Shown: piece by piece, positions 37,901 to 46,336 of the stretch | How the letters are laid out: the number at the start of each line of letters is the position of its first letter | How positions within the stretch are numbered: position 1 is the stretch's first letter | NCBI GenBank assembly: GCA_963764215.1 | Contig: CAVXRS010000003.1 | Span: 186,001-250,000, forward strand | Direction of reading: 5' to 3' | DNA length: 64,000 nt | DNA from: JAFDWI01 sp963764215 | GTDB taxonomy: Bacteria; Actinomycetota; Acidimicrobiia; Acidimicrobiales; Iamiaceae | Position numbers and translations under genes: made by a program | The notes under the pieces: generated by a model | Database searches by the model: none | Told to the model about the DNA's origin: nothing | What the model saw: the letters and a program-made list of their open reading frames with translations, nothing else

Positions 37901-38903
37901 TCATCGGATCGCCTCCATCGCGGCGGTGAGCACCGCTTGATCCTCGACCACGACCGGTTCGACGCCGTCGGGACCGTCCAACACGAACGTCAGGGCGCCG
38001 ACCGCCTTCTTGTCGCGGCGGAACAGGGGGATCAGCTCGCCGGGATCGACTCCTTGGGGCAGCGACACCGGCAGGTCGTACCCGGCCACCACACGTCGGT
38101 GTTCGCTCACCCGAGCGGCGTCGATCCGTCCCAACCGTCTGGCCACCTCGGCGGCGTACACCAGGCCGATGGCCACCGCCTCGCCATGACGGAGCTCATA
38201 GTCGGTGGCGGTCTCCAGCGCGTGGCCGAGGGTGTGCCCGTAGTTCAGGATCGCCCGCCGACCCCCTTCGCGTTCGTCCTGGGCCACTACGTCGGCCTTG
38301 CACTGCACGCAGGCCGCTATGGCGTCGTCGAGGTCCATCTCGGCCAAACCCTCGACGCCCAGGAACGCATACTTGGCCATCTCCCCGAGCCCGTTCCGGT
38401 ACTCCCGGGGCGGCAGTGATTCGAGCGTGGCCGTGTCACAGATCACCGCGCACGGTTGCCAGTACGCACCGACGAGGTTCTTGCCTTCGGGAAGGTTCAC
38501 GCCGGTCTTGCCGCCGATGGCCGCGTCGATCTGGGCGAGCAGGGTCGTGGCGACGTGCACCACCGCGACACCGCGGTGGTAGGTGGCCGCGGCGAAACCC
38601 GCGAGGTCGGTGACGAGCCCCCCGCCGACGGCGACGACCGCGTCCCCACGTGTCAGCCCCCACCTGGACCATGCCCGACACAGGCCCTCGACGGTGGCAA
38701 GGGTCTTGTGGGCCTCACCGTCGGGGACGGGAAAGACCTCCGTGGTCCGGCCCGGATCGACGTCGACACCGATCGACTCCTGGGTGACCACCGCGACCCG
38801 GCGGGCGTGCCGAGGGGACCAGCGACGCCAGCTCGCTCCGGGCCCCGGGGCCGACCACCACCGGGTAGGCGCGATCGCCGAGGGGAACGTCGAGGTGGAT
38901 CAC
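37901..38903 (-). CDS. aroB: 3-dehydroquinate synthase, one frameshift
   Basis: About 334 residues. The enzyme makes dehydroquinate from DAHP with NAD and zinc. It shows VVAVGGGLVTDLAGFAAATYHRG, the lysine of AAIGGKTGVNLPEGKNL, GEMAKYAFL and the zinc His in NYGHTLGHALE. The first 30 residues (HLDVPLGDRAYPVVVGPGA) are in another frame; a one-base shift lies near 38815. GTG 38903 overlaps the aroK stop by 4 bp. No aroQ (type II dehydroquinase) follows, though it often does in this cluster. Confidence 0.92.
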
Positions 38904-39478
38904 CCTCCCACCTGCGCCGAGGTCGCCGCCAGGGTCTCGACGATCAGCAGGGCGATGGTCTTGCGTGGCTTTTCGGCCTCACGCATGAACGACTCGACGT
39001 CGACCACGACATCGGCGACCTCGGCGTAGAAGTCGCGACGTTGCACGTCGAGTCGGGCGAGCGTCTCGGCCGGATCGTCCCCGAGCAGCGGCCGATCGGT
39101 GCGACCGGTCCCAGCTTTCATCCGTGAGCCGAGAAACTGCGGACTCGCTCGGAGCCAGACCACCGAGTGGTCGGCGGCGATCAGTCGCTGCCGGGTCCGG
39201 CTTCGGAGGACCGCCCCTCCGCCCGTGGCGATGACCTGGGGCTCGTCGGCCTCGAGCAGCTCGGCGATGATCGCGCTCCTCGGTGTCCCGGAACGCCGGC
39301 TCATCATCGATTGGCGAACCATTCGGCGATCTTCACGACCGGTGGTCGACACGATGCGCTCGTCGGTGTCCACGAAGGGACGGTCGAGGAGTCGCGCCAC
39401 CTTGCGGCCCACCGTGGTCTTGCCCGATCCCATCATGCCGACGAGCACGACGTGACCGTCCGGGGAGAACTCAGCCAA
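38900..39478 (-). CDS. aroK: shikimate kinase, with a locally scrambled segment
   Basis: This 192-aa enzyme phosphorylates shikimate. The P-loop GMMGSGKTTVG is at about 14-24, and DTDERI, ATGGGAVL and the lid arginine region RTDRPLL are visible. Between about 39345 and 39278 the written frame gives atypical EDRRMVRQSMMSRRSG. Other frames there read IAEWFAN and DEPAFRDTE, the expected shikimate-binding helix. So compensating indels hide about 20 normal residues. It overlaps aroC by 8 bp and aroB by 4 bp. Confidence 0.92.
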   Translation of the reverse strand: MAEFSPDGHVVLVGMMGSGKTTVGRKVARLLDRPFVDTDERIVSTTGREDRRMVRQSMMSRRSGTPRSAIIAELLEADEPQVIATGGGAVLRSRTRQRLIAADHSVVWLRASPQFLGSRMKAGTGRTDRPLLGDDPAETLARLDVQRRDFYAEVADVVVDVESFMREAEKPRKTIALLIVETLAATSAQVGG

Positions 39479-40643
39479 GGGGGCCCTCCCTGAGGGTCGA
39501 GGCCGCCGCGACGGCGTTCCGTTCGAACTCCGACATCGAGTCGCCGCCGAACTTGCGCATCGCCTCGTTCGCGAGCACCAGGGCAGTCATCGTCTCGGCG
39601 ACCACGCCCATCGCGGGAACTGCGGTCACGTCGGTGCGCTCCTTGAACGAGACGCCGGCCTCCTTGGTCACCACGTCGACCGTGGCCAGGGTGGGCCGGT
39701 TGAGCGTGGCGAGCGGCTTCATCGCCAGGTGGGCGACGATCACGCCGCCCGTGGAGATGCCGCCTTCGATCCCTCCGGCCCGGGTCGTGGTCCGCACGTA
39801 GGTCTCTCCATCCCAGTACAGCGCATCGTGGGCTTCGCTCCCTGGACGTCCGGCAACGGTGAACCCGTCGCCGATCTCGACCCCCTTGATCGCCTGGATG
39901 CTCATGAGCGCCCCGGCGAGCAGGGCGTCGAGTTTGCGATCCCAGTGCACATGCGAACCGAGGCCGACCGGCACTCCCCACGCCAGCACCTCGACCACCC
40001 CGCCAAGGGAATCACCCTCTTTGGCCCTGGCCTTGATCTCGGCGACCATCGCGTTCGCGGCGGTCGGATCGAAGCAACGCACCTCGGACTGATCCACCTG
40101 GTCCACCTCGTCGGGTCCCGGGCGAATCCCGTCCGGAACCCGGACCGACCCGAGCTGGATCACGTGCGATCCGATCCGCACCCCCAGCGGCGCGAGCAAC
40201 TTCTTGGCCAACGTTCCGGCCACGACCCGGGCTGCGGTCTCCCGGGCCGATGCCCGTTCGAGCACGTTGCGGGCATCGACGAATCCGTACTTCTGCATGC
40301 CGGCGAGATCGGCGTGTCCGGGCCGCACCTGGGTGAGCGGGTGCTCGGTCTCCCCCGGCTCGACCGCCATCTCGGCGTGCCAACGGTCCGAGCGCTTCCA
40401 TTCGCTGTTGCCGATCAGCACCGCGACCGGCGACCCCAGGGTCCGGCCATGACGGACACCGGCGATGATCGTGACCTCGTCGGCCTCGAAGCGCATGCGG
40501 GGACCCCGCCCGTACCCCAGGCGGCGTCGGGCCAACTCGCCCTGGAAGTCCGCGGCGGTGATCTCCAGATCCGAAGGGAGTCCCTCGACGATCACCGTGA
40601 GAGCCTGCCCATGAGATTCGCCGGCCGTCAGAAAGCGCAACAC
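39471..40643 (-). CDS. aroC: chorismate synthase
   Basis: This 390-aa FMN-dependent enzyme makes chorismate, the branch point of aromatic synthesis. It begins MLRFLTAGESHGQALTVIVEG and includes RRLGYGRGPRM, RPGHADLAGMQKYG, RASARETAARV and a C-terminal TLREGPLG. All of these are family signatures, and the sequence is complete. It starts the aroC-aroK-aroB unit with tight overlaps and lies 60 bp from the prepilin peptidase gene. Confidence 0.97.
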   Translation of the reverse strand: MLRFLTAGESHGQALTVIVEGLPSDLEITAADFQGELARRRLGYGRGPRMRFEADEVTIIAGVRHGRTLGSPVAVLIGNSEWKRSDRWHAEMAVEPGETEHPLTQVRPGHADLAGMQKYGFVDARNVLERASARETAARVVAGTLAKKLLAPLGVRIGSHVIQLGSVRVPDGIRPGPDEVDQVDQSEVRCFDPTAANAMVAEIKARAKEGDSLGGVVEVLAWGVPVGLGSHVHWDRKLDALLAGALMSIQAIKGVEIGDGFTVAGRPGSEAHDALYWDGETYVRTTTRAGGIEGGISTGGVIVAHLAMKPLATLNRPTLATVDVVTKEAGVSFKERTDVTAVPAMGVVAETMTALVLANEAMRKFGGDSMSEFERNAVAAASTLREGPLG

Positions 40644-40703
40644 GGTGGCGAATCTACCGGGTCGGCCCGACCGGCCCCGTCTCCGTCCCCCACGTCGACG
40701 GTT

Positions 40704-41468
40704 CTAGAAATTGCGGGTCAGCGGTGTCGAGAGCAGGATCGCCACGACGCAGCCCGCCGCCATCCAAGGGCCGAAGGGGAAGCCCCGCACGCGATTCCGG
40801 GTCGCGATCACCACGCCGATCCCGACCACCGAGCCACCGATCCCGGCGAACATCACCCCGTAGAGGACCAGCACCGGGTGGACCCATCCCAGATACAAAC
40901 CCAGTACACGTGCGAACTTCACGTCGCCGAACCCCATCCCACGCGGGTGGATCAGCCACATGAGGCCGAGCACGAGCCAATAGCCGATCCCGCCGACCGC
41001 CGCCCAGATCAGGTCATGCGGCCGGTGCTGGACGAGCGAGATCAACACGATCAGAGGAATCGAGCCGACCAGCAGCGGCGTGTCGATCCGGTCCGGCAGC
41101 CGATAGACCGCCATGTCGATCACCGAGAGGGCGAGCAACCCCGAGAAGAACGGGCAGATCGCGAGCAGCACGAGATTCGCACCGAAATGCAGTGCGGCCA
41201 GCATCCACAGCGCGGCGTTGGTCAACTCGACCAGCGGCTGCCACCATGCGATGCGGCGACCGCAGTGGCCGCAGAAGCCACCCATCATCATCGGTCCGGC
41301 GACCGGAACGAGTCCGGCGACAGGAGCGGATCCGTTGCAGTGGGCGCAGCGACTCCACGGCGGGCGGAACGATCGCCTGGTCGGACCTCGCAGGATCAGC
41401 ACGTTCACGAACACCCCGACGACGAGCCCCGTGATCCCACAGGCGATGAGGACCAGGGTGTCGGCCAT
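40704..41468 (-). CDS. prepilin leader peptidase / methyltransferase (A24 family)
   Basis: This 254-aa polytopic membrane protein has about seven hydrophobic spans. Two cysteine pairs in the first cytoplasmic loop (CAHC and CGHCG) and the two catalytic aspartates (ALSVIDMAVYRLPD and GMGFGDVK with the GxGD motif) define a PilD-type enzyme. It processes type IV pilin or pseudopilin precursors. An A24 peptidase near aroC is also known in mycobacteria. No pilin genes are in view, but the neighbouring DUF4388 gene suggests surface-motility or type IV pilus regulation. Confidence 0.92.
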   Translation of the reverse strand: MADTLVLIACGITGLVVGVFVNVLILRGPTRRSFRPPWSRCAHCNGSAPVAGLVPVAGPMMMGGFCGHCGRRIAWWQPLVELTNAALWMLAALHFGANLVLLAICPFFSGLLALSVIDMAVYRLPDRIDTPLLVGSIPLIVLISLVQHRPHDLIWAAVGGIGYWLVLGLMWLIHPRGMGFGDVKFARVLGLYLGWVHPVLVLYGVMFAGIGGSVVGIGVVIATRNRVRGFPFGPWMAAGCVVAILLSTPLTRNF

Positions 41469-41525
41469 GGGCGGGGATCCTACGAGGCGTCGTGGCAGTC
41501 GTCGCGCCGCCCGAGGCGGGGTGGA

Positions 41526-42455
41526 TCAGCTGCGGACGGAACCCAGGAAGCGCCGCATGAGGTCGCGGTCGATCGCCCCGTCGGGCAACTCGTCGAGCAG
41601 CTCCTCGGCCTCGTCGGGCGATGCGGCCTCTGCGGCCCGCTCGATCAGATCCCGCTGATCGTCGGGCAGGTCGCTCATCTGCTGTTCAAGTCGCGCCGCG
41701 TCGGTCGCCTCGAGGTCGGCAACGCCATCGGTCGCGCCGAATCCGTTGACCGCCTCGTCTGCACCACTGGGCAACGGCTCGGGCAGCTCGTCATCGACTT
41801 CGCCGTCCGAGAACAGGTCACCGCTCAAGGGCTCGTCGTCGAGCGACGGCAGAGGGTCGTCGGACCCGGCCGGTCCCGAATCGACCCGAGCGGCGGGAGC
41901 CGCGGCGATCGGGCCGTCGTCGATGACCGCCAATCCGTCGTCGACGAGACCTCTCGCCGCACGGAGCACGGGCAACTCCCGCAGGTCGAGTCGCTCGCCC
42001 AGATCGCGCACGGTGGTCCCGCTCCCGATCGCGACGACCAACTTCCAACGATCGCTGGTGATCGTCGCCTCGTCGCCCGGGAGGTCGTCTGCCAAGACGA
42101 TGCCGACATCGAGTGAGGGGACGACAGTCGAGAGATCCTGCCATTCGGTATGGGCGGACTCGGCCGCGTCGATCACCGATTCGACATCGACCGCGGCGCC
42201 CGGGTCCGGTGCTGTGGCGGACTGGTCGAACATGAAGGACCCGTCATCGAGTCGGAGCAGCTCGAAGAGGACCTCATGCGCCTCGTCCGTCTCGGCGAGC
42301 GAGGTCTCTCCGCCGACGACGCCGCCACCATCGAGGTAGAGACTGCCGTTGCCCTGGTCACCCTGCACCAGGAGCTGGCCCGTCTTCTGCGTGGTCGCCA
42401 ACAGACGGAGCACGTCCGGCAGGGCGAAGGTGTCGAGTGTTCCTTGGAGTGCCAC
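41526..42455 (-). CDS. DUF4388 (PATAN-like) domain protein
   Basis: This 309-aa protein begins with ALQGTLDTFALPDVLRLLATTQKTG, the hallmark of the DUF4388/PATAN domain found in two-component and motility regulators. A second helical segment (90-190) and a long acidic Asp/Pro-rich linker (about 195-255) follow. A C-terminal 45-residue helical tail (LPDDQRDLIERAAEAASP) ends the protein. GTG 42455 has AGGGAGA upstream. It sits between the prepilin peptidase and the glycan cassette. I infer a regulatory, probably pilus- or envelope-linked role. Confidence 0.8.
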   Translation of the reverse strand: MALQGTLDTFALPDVLRLLATTQKTGQLLVQGDQGNGSLYLDGGGVVGGETSLAETDEAHEVLFELLRLDDGSFMFDQSATAPDPGAAVDVESVIDAAESAHTEWQDLSTVVPSLDVGIVLADDLPGDEATITSDRWKLVVAIGSGTTVRDLGERLDLRELPVLRAARGLVDDGLAVIDDGPIAAAPAARVDSGPAGSDDPLPSLDDEPLSGDLFSDGEVDDELPEPLPSGADEAVNGFGATDGVADLEATDAARLEQQMSDLPDDQRDLIERAAEAASPDEAEELLDELPDGAIDRDLMRRFLGSVRS

Positions 42456-42631
42456 GGTGATCTCCCTAGCAGACACGATCGGATGCGTGCACGACGTGCA
42501 CCGGAAACGTGCCGACGCGGCATCCGGTCGGAACGTTGTCGTTGCTATATCGGCACGTCCGACGCGACCTTCAAGGTTCGGTATGGGGATGGGGAATTCG
42601 GCCCATTCGCCTCCACTCCCGGGACGGGAGC

Positions 42632-43669
42632 TCAGCCGCTCAGCTCCATGAGGAGCTCGCGCAACCCGACGGGCCGGTTCCACCGATCCGGTGTCCGGGC
42701 GGGGCGTCGGCGATCCACCCCAGCGGGCCAGGCCGTAACGTTCCCAGACCTCGGCGAGCCAGGCCGGCGGATGCCGGGTGGTGCACCCAGGCAGGTAACC
42801 CGGCGGCGGCCGCTTCGAGAATGCCCGTCGACCACATCCCCACCACGGGCGCTCCGACCTCGATCAGTGGTCGGGCGCCGTCGGCGAATTCGATTCCGAG
42901 CAGCTTCCAGGTGCGGTGGATGATCCGGGAAACGATGTCGGTCTCGCTCGGGTGCGGACGGTACCGCGCACCCGTGGACCGGCAGAACTGTCGTGCGACC
43001 CGCTCGATCTCCCGCCTGGGGAGCTCGAAGCCGTGCAGCGCGCCCACATAGACCGGTCGACCGTCGGCCGGCACCGGGGCGATGCCTGCGTGCGCAGCCC
43101 GGAAGAGCAGTTGGCTTCCCAGGACATGGACCTGCGGATCGGTCCGCCCGCTGCACCAGAAGGTCCCATCGGCCTCCGACCATGGTCGCGACGTGGACCT
43201 CTCGCGGCAGCGGCGCAGCCAACGGCAACAGCATGCCGTGCTGGACGACCACCGCCGCGGCGCCCTGCTCGGCAGCCAGGGCGTGCGCCAGCGCACCGGC
43301 CGGGACGTGGTCACCGGCCGAGAGCACCGTCGAAACCGCGGGGAGCGCCCGGCGCAGGCCGGGGAGATCGTGCACCTCGAGCGACGGACCCTCAAGATCG
43401 ACGTCCCCAAGGGGAAACGGAGCCAACACGGCGACCCGCTCGGAACGAAGATGGGCGATCGGGTCCAGGACCGCGGCACGGCACGAGGCGCTTCGACTGT
43501 CCATGGCGATGAGCACATCCGGATCGGCGCCCCCGCAGCGCAACGAGAGCACTGGCGGGACTGTCGGCGGCTGCAGACGCGCCCGCACGCGACGCAGCGA
43601 CGAGAACGACTGCCGTTTCGCCTGGTCACGTTGGAACGCGGCCAGATCGCTCGGATGGATCAGCCCCAC
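42632..43669 (-). CDS. glycosyltransferase-like protein, several frameshifts
   Basis: Joined over frames this is about 345 residues. The N-terminal half reads well in one frame (DLAAFQRDQAKRQSF, AVVVQHGMLLPLAAPLPREV). The middle (QLLFRAAHAGIAPVPADGRPVYVGALHG, YRPHPSETDIVSRIIHRTWKLLGI, GMWSTGILEAAAAGLPAWVHHP) is in a second. The tail (PAWLAEVWERYGLARWGG) is in a third before returning to the first (LRELLMELSG). The RPHPSE and STGILEAAAAG segments resemble GT-B capsule or teichoic-type transferases. Shifts lie near 43185, 42775 and 42680. GTG 43669 overlaps the preceding gene by 10 bp, so it is the last gene of the cassette. Confidence 0.6.
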   Translation of the reverse strand: MGLIHPSDLAAFQRDQAKRQSFSSLRRVRARLQPPTVPPVLSLRCGGADPDVLIAMDSRSASCRAAVLDPIAHLRSERVAVLAPFPLGDVDLEGPSLEVHDLPGLRRALPAVSTVLSAGDHVPAGALAHALAAEQGAAAVVVQHGMLLPLAAPLPREVHVATMVGGRWDLLVQRADRSAGPCPGKPTALPGCARRHRPGAGRRSTGLCGRAARLRAPQAGDRAGRTTVLPVHGCAVPSAPERDRHRFPDHPPHLEAARNRIRRRRPTTDRGRSARGGDVVDGHSRSGRRRVTCLGAPPGIRRPGSPRSGNVTAWPAGVDRRRPARTPDRWNRPVGLRELLMELSG

Positions 43670-44673
43670 AGCGACTCCAGGACGGCCGCCCGGTCGGCAA
43701 AGGTGTGTTCGGCCAGGGTACGCGCTCGCGCGGCGGCACCGATCCGTGCGGCCCACGCGCGATCACTCCGCAGACGAGCGACCAGGTCGGCCACCTCCGA
43801 CGCGTCGGCGAACGGCAGGATCTCGACCCCGGGTTCGTAGTACTCGCCGACGTCGTCCCGATCGATGAGCTGCACCGCGCCAACCCCTGCAGCTTCGAAG
43901 GTCCGCATCGTGAACCCGTCCTGATCACCATGGATGTTGAGGGTCGCCAAGGCCCCGGCCATCATGCCGGTCGCCTCCTCACGCGACACCGATGGCATGG
44001 CCCGGAGGTCCGGTCGGGCCCACGACCAGGTGCGGAGCCGGTCGACGGTGCGATGTGACCAGTCGCGTCCCACGGCCTGGATGGGTACCCCGAGTCGCGC
44101 CATGGCGGTCAACAGCGCCTCCCGTTTCTCGTAGCGCGCACCGATGAACACGACGTCATCGCTGGGTCGGGTCGGACCGACCCATGCGGGGTCGAAGGCG
44201 AGGTGGACGAGCTCCGCCCGGATCCCCGAACACCGCATCGCCTGCACATCCGAGGGCGAATACGACGCGACCACCGGGTGCCGACGCAGGTCGGTGAGCT
44301 GGTGACGGGTGCGTCGGATTTCGTCGTAGAGCCACAAGACCCGATCGGTCCCGAGCTTCTCCGCGTCGTCCCAGAACGGGTCGTCGAGCAGGTCCCCTTT
44401 GACCACGACGAGCGCATCCGGCTTCACCTTCTCCAACGCCTCGCGGGCACCGGCGGTAGCAGCCTGCACCTGACGCTGCGTCCCGGCGCCGTCGACGAGA
44501 CGGTCGAGCCCTTCGTACACGACCTTGTTCCTCACCTTGGCGGCGAACCCGTCGTGATCATCGTAGGTGTGGCTCGTCACCTGGTGACCGCGCGCTTCGA
44601 ACCCGCGGGCGATCGACTTCCAGTAGCCGTGGAAGACCGGTGAGATCAGCAGGATGCGCCGACCGCGGCTCAC
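43660..44673 (-). CDS. CgeB-like glycosyltransferase
   Basis: This 337-aa GT-B-type protein begins RRILLISPVFHGYWKSIARGFEARGHQV and has the family's middle segment VLWLYDEIRRTRHQL and VVASYSPSDVQAM. The donor-binding C-terminus shows DDVVFIGARYEKREALL, TLNIHGDQDGFTMRTFEAAGVGAVQL and EYYEPGVEILPF. This fits the CgeB/YkvP-like family that transfers sugars to surface structures. GTG 44673 overlaps the epimerase stop as GTGA. The sugar and acceptor are unknown. Confidence 0.8.
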   Translation of the reverse strand: MSRGRRILLISPVFHGYWKSIARGFEARGHQVTSHTYDDHDGFAAKVRNKVVYEGLDRLVDGAGTQRQVQAATAGAREALEKVKPDALVVVKGDLLDDPFWDDAEKLGTDRVLWLYDEIRRTRHQLTDLRRHPVVASYSPSDVQAMRCSGIRAELVHLAFDPAWVGPTRPSDDVVFIGARYEKREALLTAMARLGVPIQAVGRDWSHRTVDRLRTWSWARPDLRAMPSVSREEATGMMAGALATLNIHGDQDGFTMRTFEAAGVGAVQLIDRDDVGEYYEPGVEILPFADASEVADLVARLRSDRAWAARIGAAARARTLAEHTFADRAAVLESLWG

Positions 44674-45731
44674 CGGGTCAGGCCCTTGTCCTCCAACTCC
44701 CCCAGCGCATCGTCCCACGCTGCCGACGGCGCGCCCGGTTCCTCCCATCCTGCGGCGATGAAGTCGGCCACTGCCTCCTCCACCGACACCTGGGCGCGGG
44801 GCAGCCCGAATGCGGTGAGCCGGCTGACGTCGGCACATGCGTGGTCGATGTCTCCGGCACGATGCACGTCGACGTGCTCGAGGGTTCCGTCCACCGGCGC
44901 GCCGGCGATGGCGAACGCGGCAAGGTCGAGCAGTGTGGTCCGCCGGCCCGTCCCACAATTGACCACGAGTGGACGGGGTGGATCCGACGGGGAATCCAGC
45001 AGCGCCTGGACGAGTCGGGTCACGTCCGAGACGTGGACGAAGTCCCGGGTCTGGCTTCCGTCGCCGTAGATCTGAAGCGGCCGCCCCTCTCGAAGGCGGG
45101 CCAGAAAGGCCGCCAGCACACCGGTGTAGGGGTTGTGCAGCGCCTGTCCTGCGCCGATCACGTTCTGGGGTCTCACGATCGACACGGGTACCGAACCCGC
45201 CTCGCCGTCGAGGAGCAACCGCTCGCCGGCAACCTTCGTCTCGCCGTAGACCGACACCGGCGCGGGAGCGTCCTCCTCGCGGGAGGGCATCGGCGTCGCC
45301 CGGTCGCAGCAGCGGGCTCCTGTGTGTTCCCCGTGCCCCTCACACGACCAGTGGCCCTCCCCGTAGACCGCACGTGAACTGAAGAAGACCAGCGGCACGG
45401 CTCGCTCGGCAGCGAAGCGTGCCGCAGCCCGTGTGCCCTCGACGTTGACGGACCGATAGCGGTCCACTTCGTACATCGACTGGCCCACCCCGGTCTCGGC
45501 AGCCAGGTGCACGATCGCGTCGACCCGCGGAATCCGGGACCAGCTCGCCGGGGCGAGCACGTCTCCTTCGATCAGGCTGCCGGCCAGCCGTCGACGGGAC
45601 AGCTCGGGATCCGCGTGGACCTGGGGATTCAGGGAGTCGAGGCTGACGATCTCCCAACCGGCCGCGCGGAGTCGCCGCGCCAGGTGGAAGCCGATGAAGC
45701 CGGCGCCGCCCGTGATCAGGACGCGGCTCAT
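44670..45731 (-). CDS. NAD-dependent nucleotide-sugar epimerase/dehydratase
   Basis: This 353-aa extended SDR has the NAD-binding GGAGFIG at residues 8-14, the Ser-rich strand FFSSRAVYGEG and the catalytic YGETK. Between these lies an unusual insert with three Cys and several His (HWSCEGHGEHTGARCCD), probably metal-binding. Comparable inserts occur in dTDP-sugar 4-epimerases, so a deoxysugar is the likely product. ATG 45731 overlaps the acetyltransferase stop by 4 bp. It supplies the sugar for the two adjacent transferases, by inference. Confidence 0.85.
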   Translation of the reverse strand: MSRVLITGGAGFIGFHLARRLRAAGWEIVSLDSLNPQVHADPELSRRRLAGSLIEGDVLAPASWSRIPRVDAIVHLAAETGVGQSMYEVDRYRSVNVEGTRAAARFAAERAVPLVFFSSRAVYGEGHWSCEGHGEHTGARCCDRATPMPSREEDAPAPVSVYGETKVAGERLLLDGEAGSVPVSIVRPQNVIGAGQALHNPYTGVLAAFLARLREGRPLQIYGDGSQTRDFVHVSDVTRLVQALLDSPSDPPRPLVVNCGTGRRTTLLDLAAFAIAGAPVDGTLEHVDVHRAGDIDHACADVSRLTAFGLPRAQVSVEEAVADFIAAGWEEPGAPSAAWDDALGELEDKGLTR

Positions 45732-46276
45732 CGGTCGGCCGGATCGACGATACGGGCCGGATTGCCGACCACCAGGGCAGCGGCCGGTACGTCGTGGGTG
45801 ACCACCGCCGACGCGCCGATCGTCGCCCCGTCTCCGATGGTGACGCCCCCCAGAATGGTGCAGCGGTCACCGATGAACACGTTGTCCCCGATCACGATCG
45901 GCGCCGACGCGACGACCCCGTGGCGGTCGCCCCGGGTGTGTTCCGCGCTGATGATGAGGCTGCCGGCGCCGATCAGACAACCCGAGCCGATCGTGATCGG
46001 TCCTCCCGAGTGGATGTGCACGTCGTCACCGAAATAGGCACGGTCGCCGATCGTGATCGAACCACCGGGCTCGCACTGCAGCCAACCGCCCGAGAAGATC
46101 GCCCCCATCTTGCCGATCGAGATGTGATCGACTCCACGGAGGGTTCGGGGGGCGACGATCACGGTGCCCTCACCGAATGCGGCGAATGCCGACCGGTACA
46201 GCACCCGATTGACGATGCGCCACGCGTGCCATTTGATGCCCGGTGGCGACTCCACGATCTTCTGTCGAATGCTCAT
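45728..46276 (-). CDS. hexapeptide-repeat acyltransferase
   Basis: This 182-aa left-handed beta-helix enzyme is built of repeated [IV]-G-x triplets (ISIGKMGAIFSG, ITIGDRAYFGDDVHI, PITIGSGCLIGAGS, IVIGDNVFIGDRC, VTIGDGATIGASAVV) and ends in the family's VVGNPARIV. SAEHTRGDR holds the likely catalytic His. It probably O- or N-acetylates a sugar. It is the first gene of the glycan cassette, starting 60 bp after aroE ends, with an ATGA overlap to the epimerase. Confidence 0.87.
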   Translation of the reverse strand: MSIRQKIVESPPGIKWHAWRIVNRVLYRSAFAAFGEGTVIVAPRTLRGVDHISIGKMGAIFSGGWLQCEPGGSITIGDRAYFGDDVHIHSGGPITIGSGCLIGAGSLIISAEHTRGDRHGVVASAPIVIGDNVFIGDRCTILGGVTIGDGATIGASAVVTHDVPAAALVVGNPARIVDPADR

Positions 46277-46336
46277 CAGCAGCCGTGCGGAGTGGTCCGG
46301 AGCATCGCTACACCGTAGGGCATTCTTGGAGCCACC

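Noticed and set aside
36034..37929. A 631-codon + strand frame opposite efp and pepQ
   Set aside because: Antisense shadow rich in G, H, R and V; both minus-strand genes are certain.
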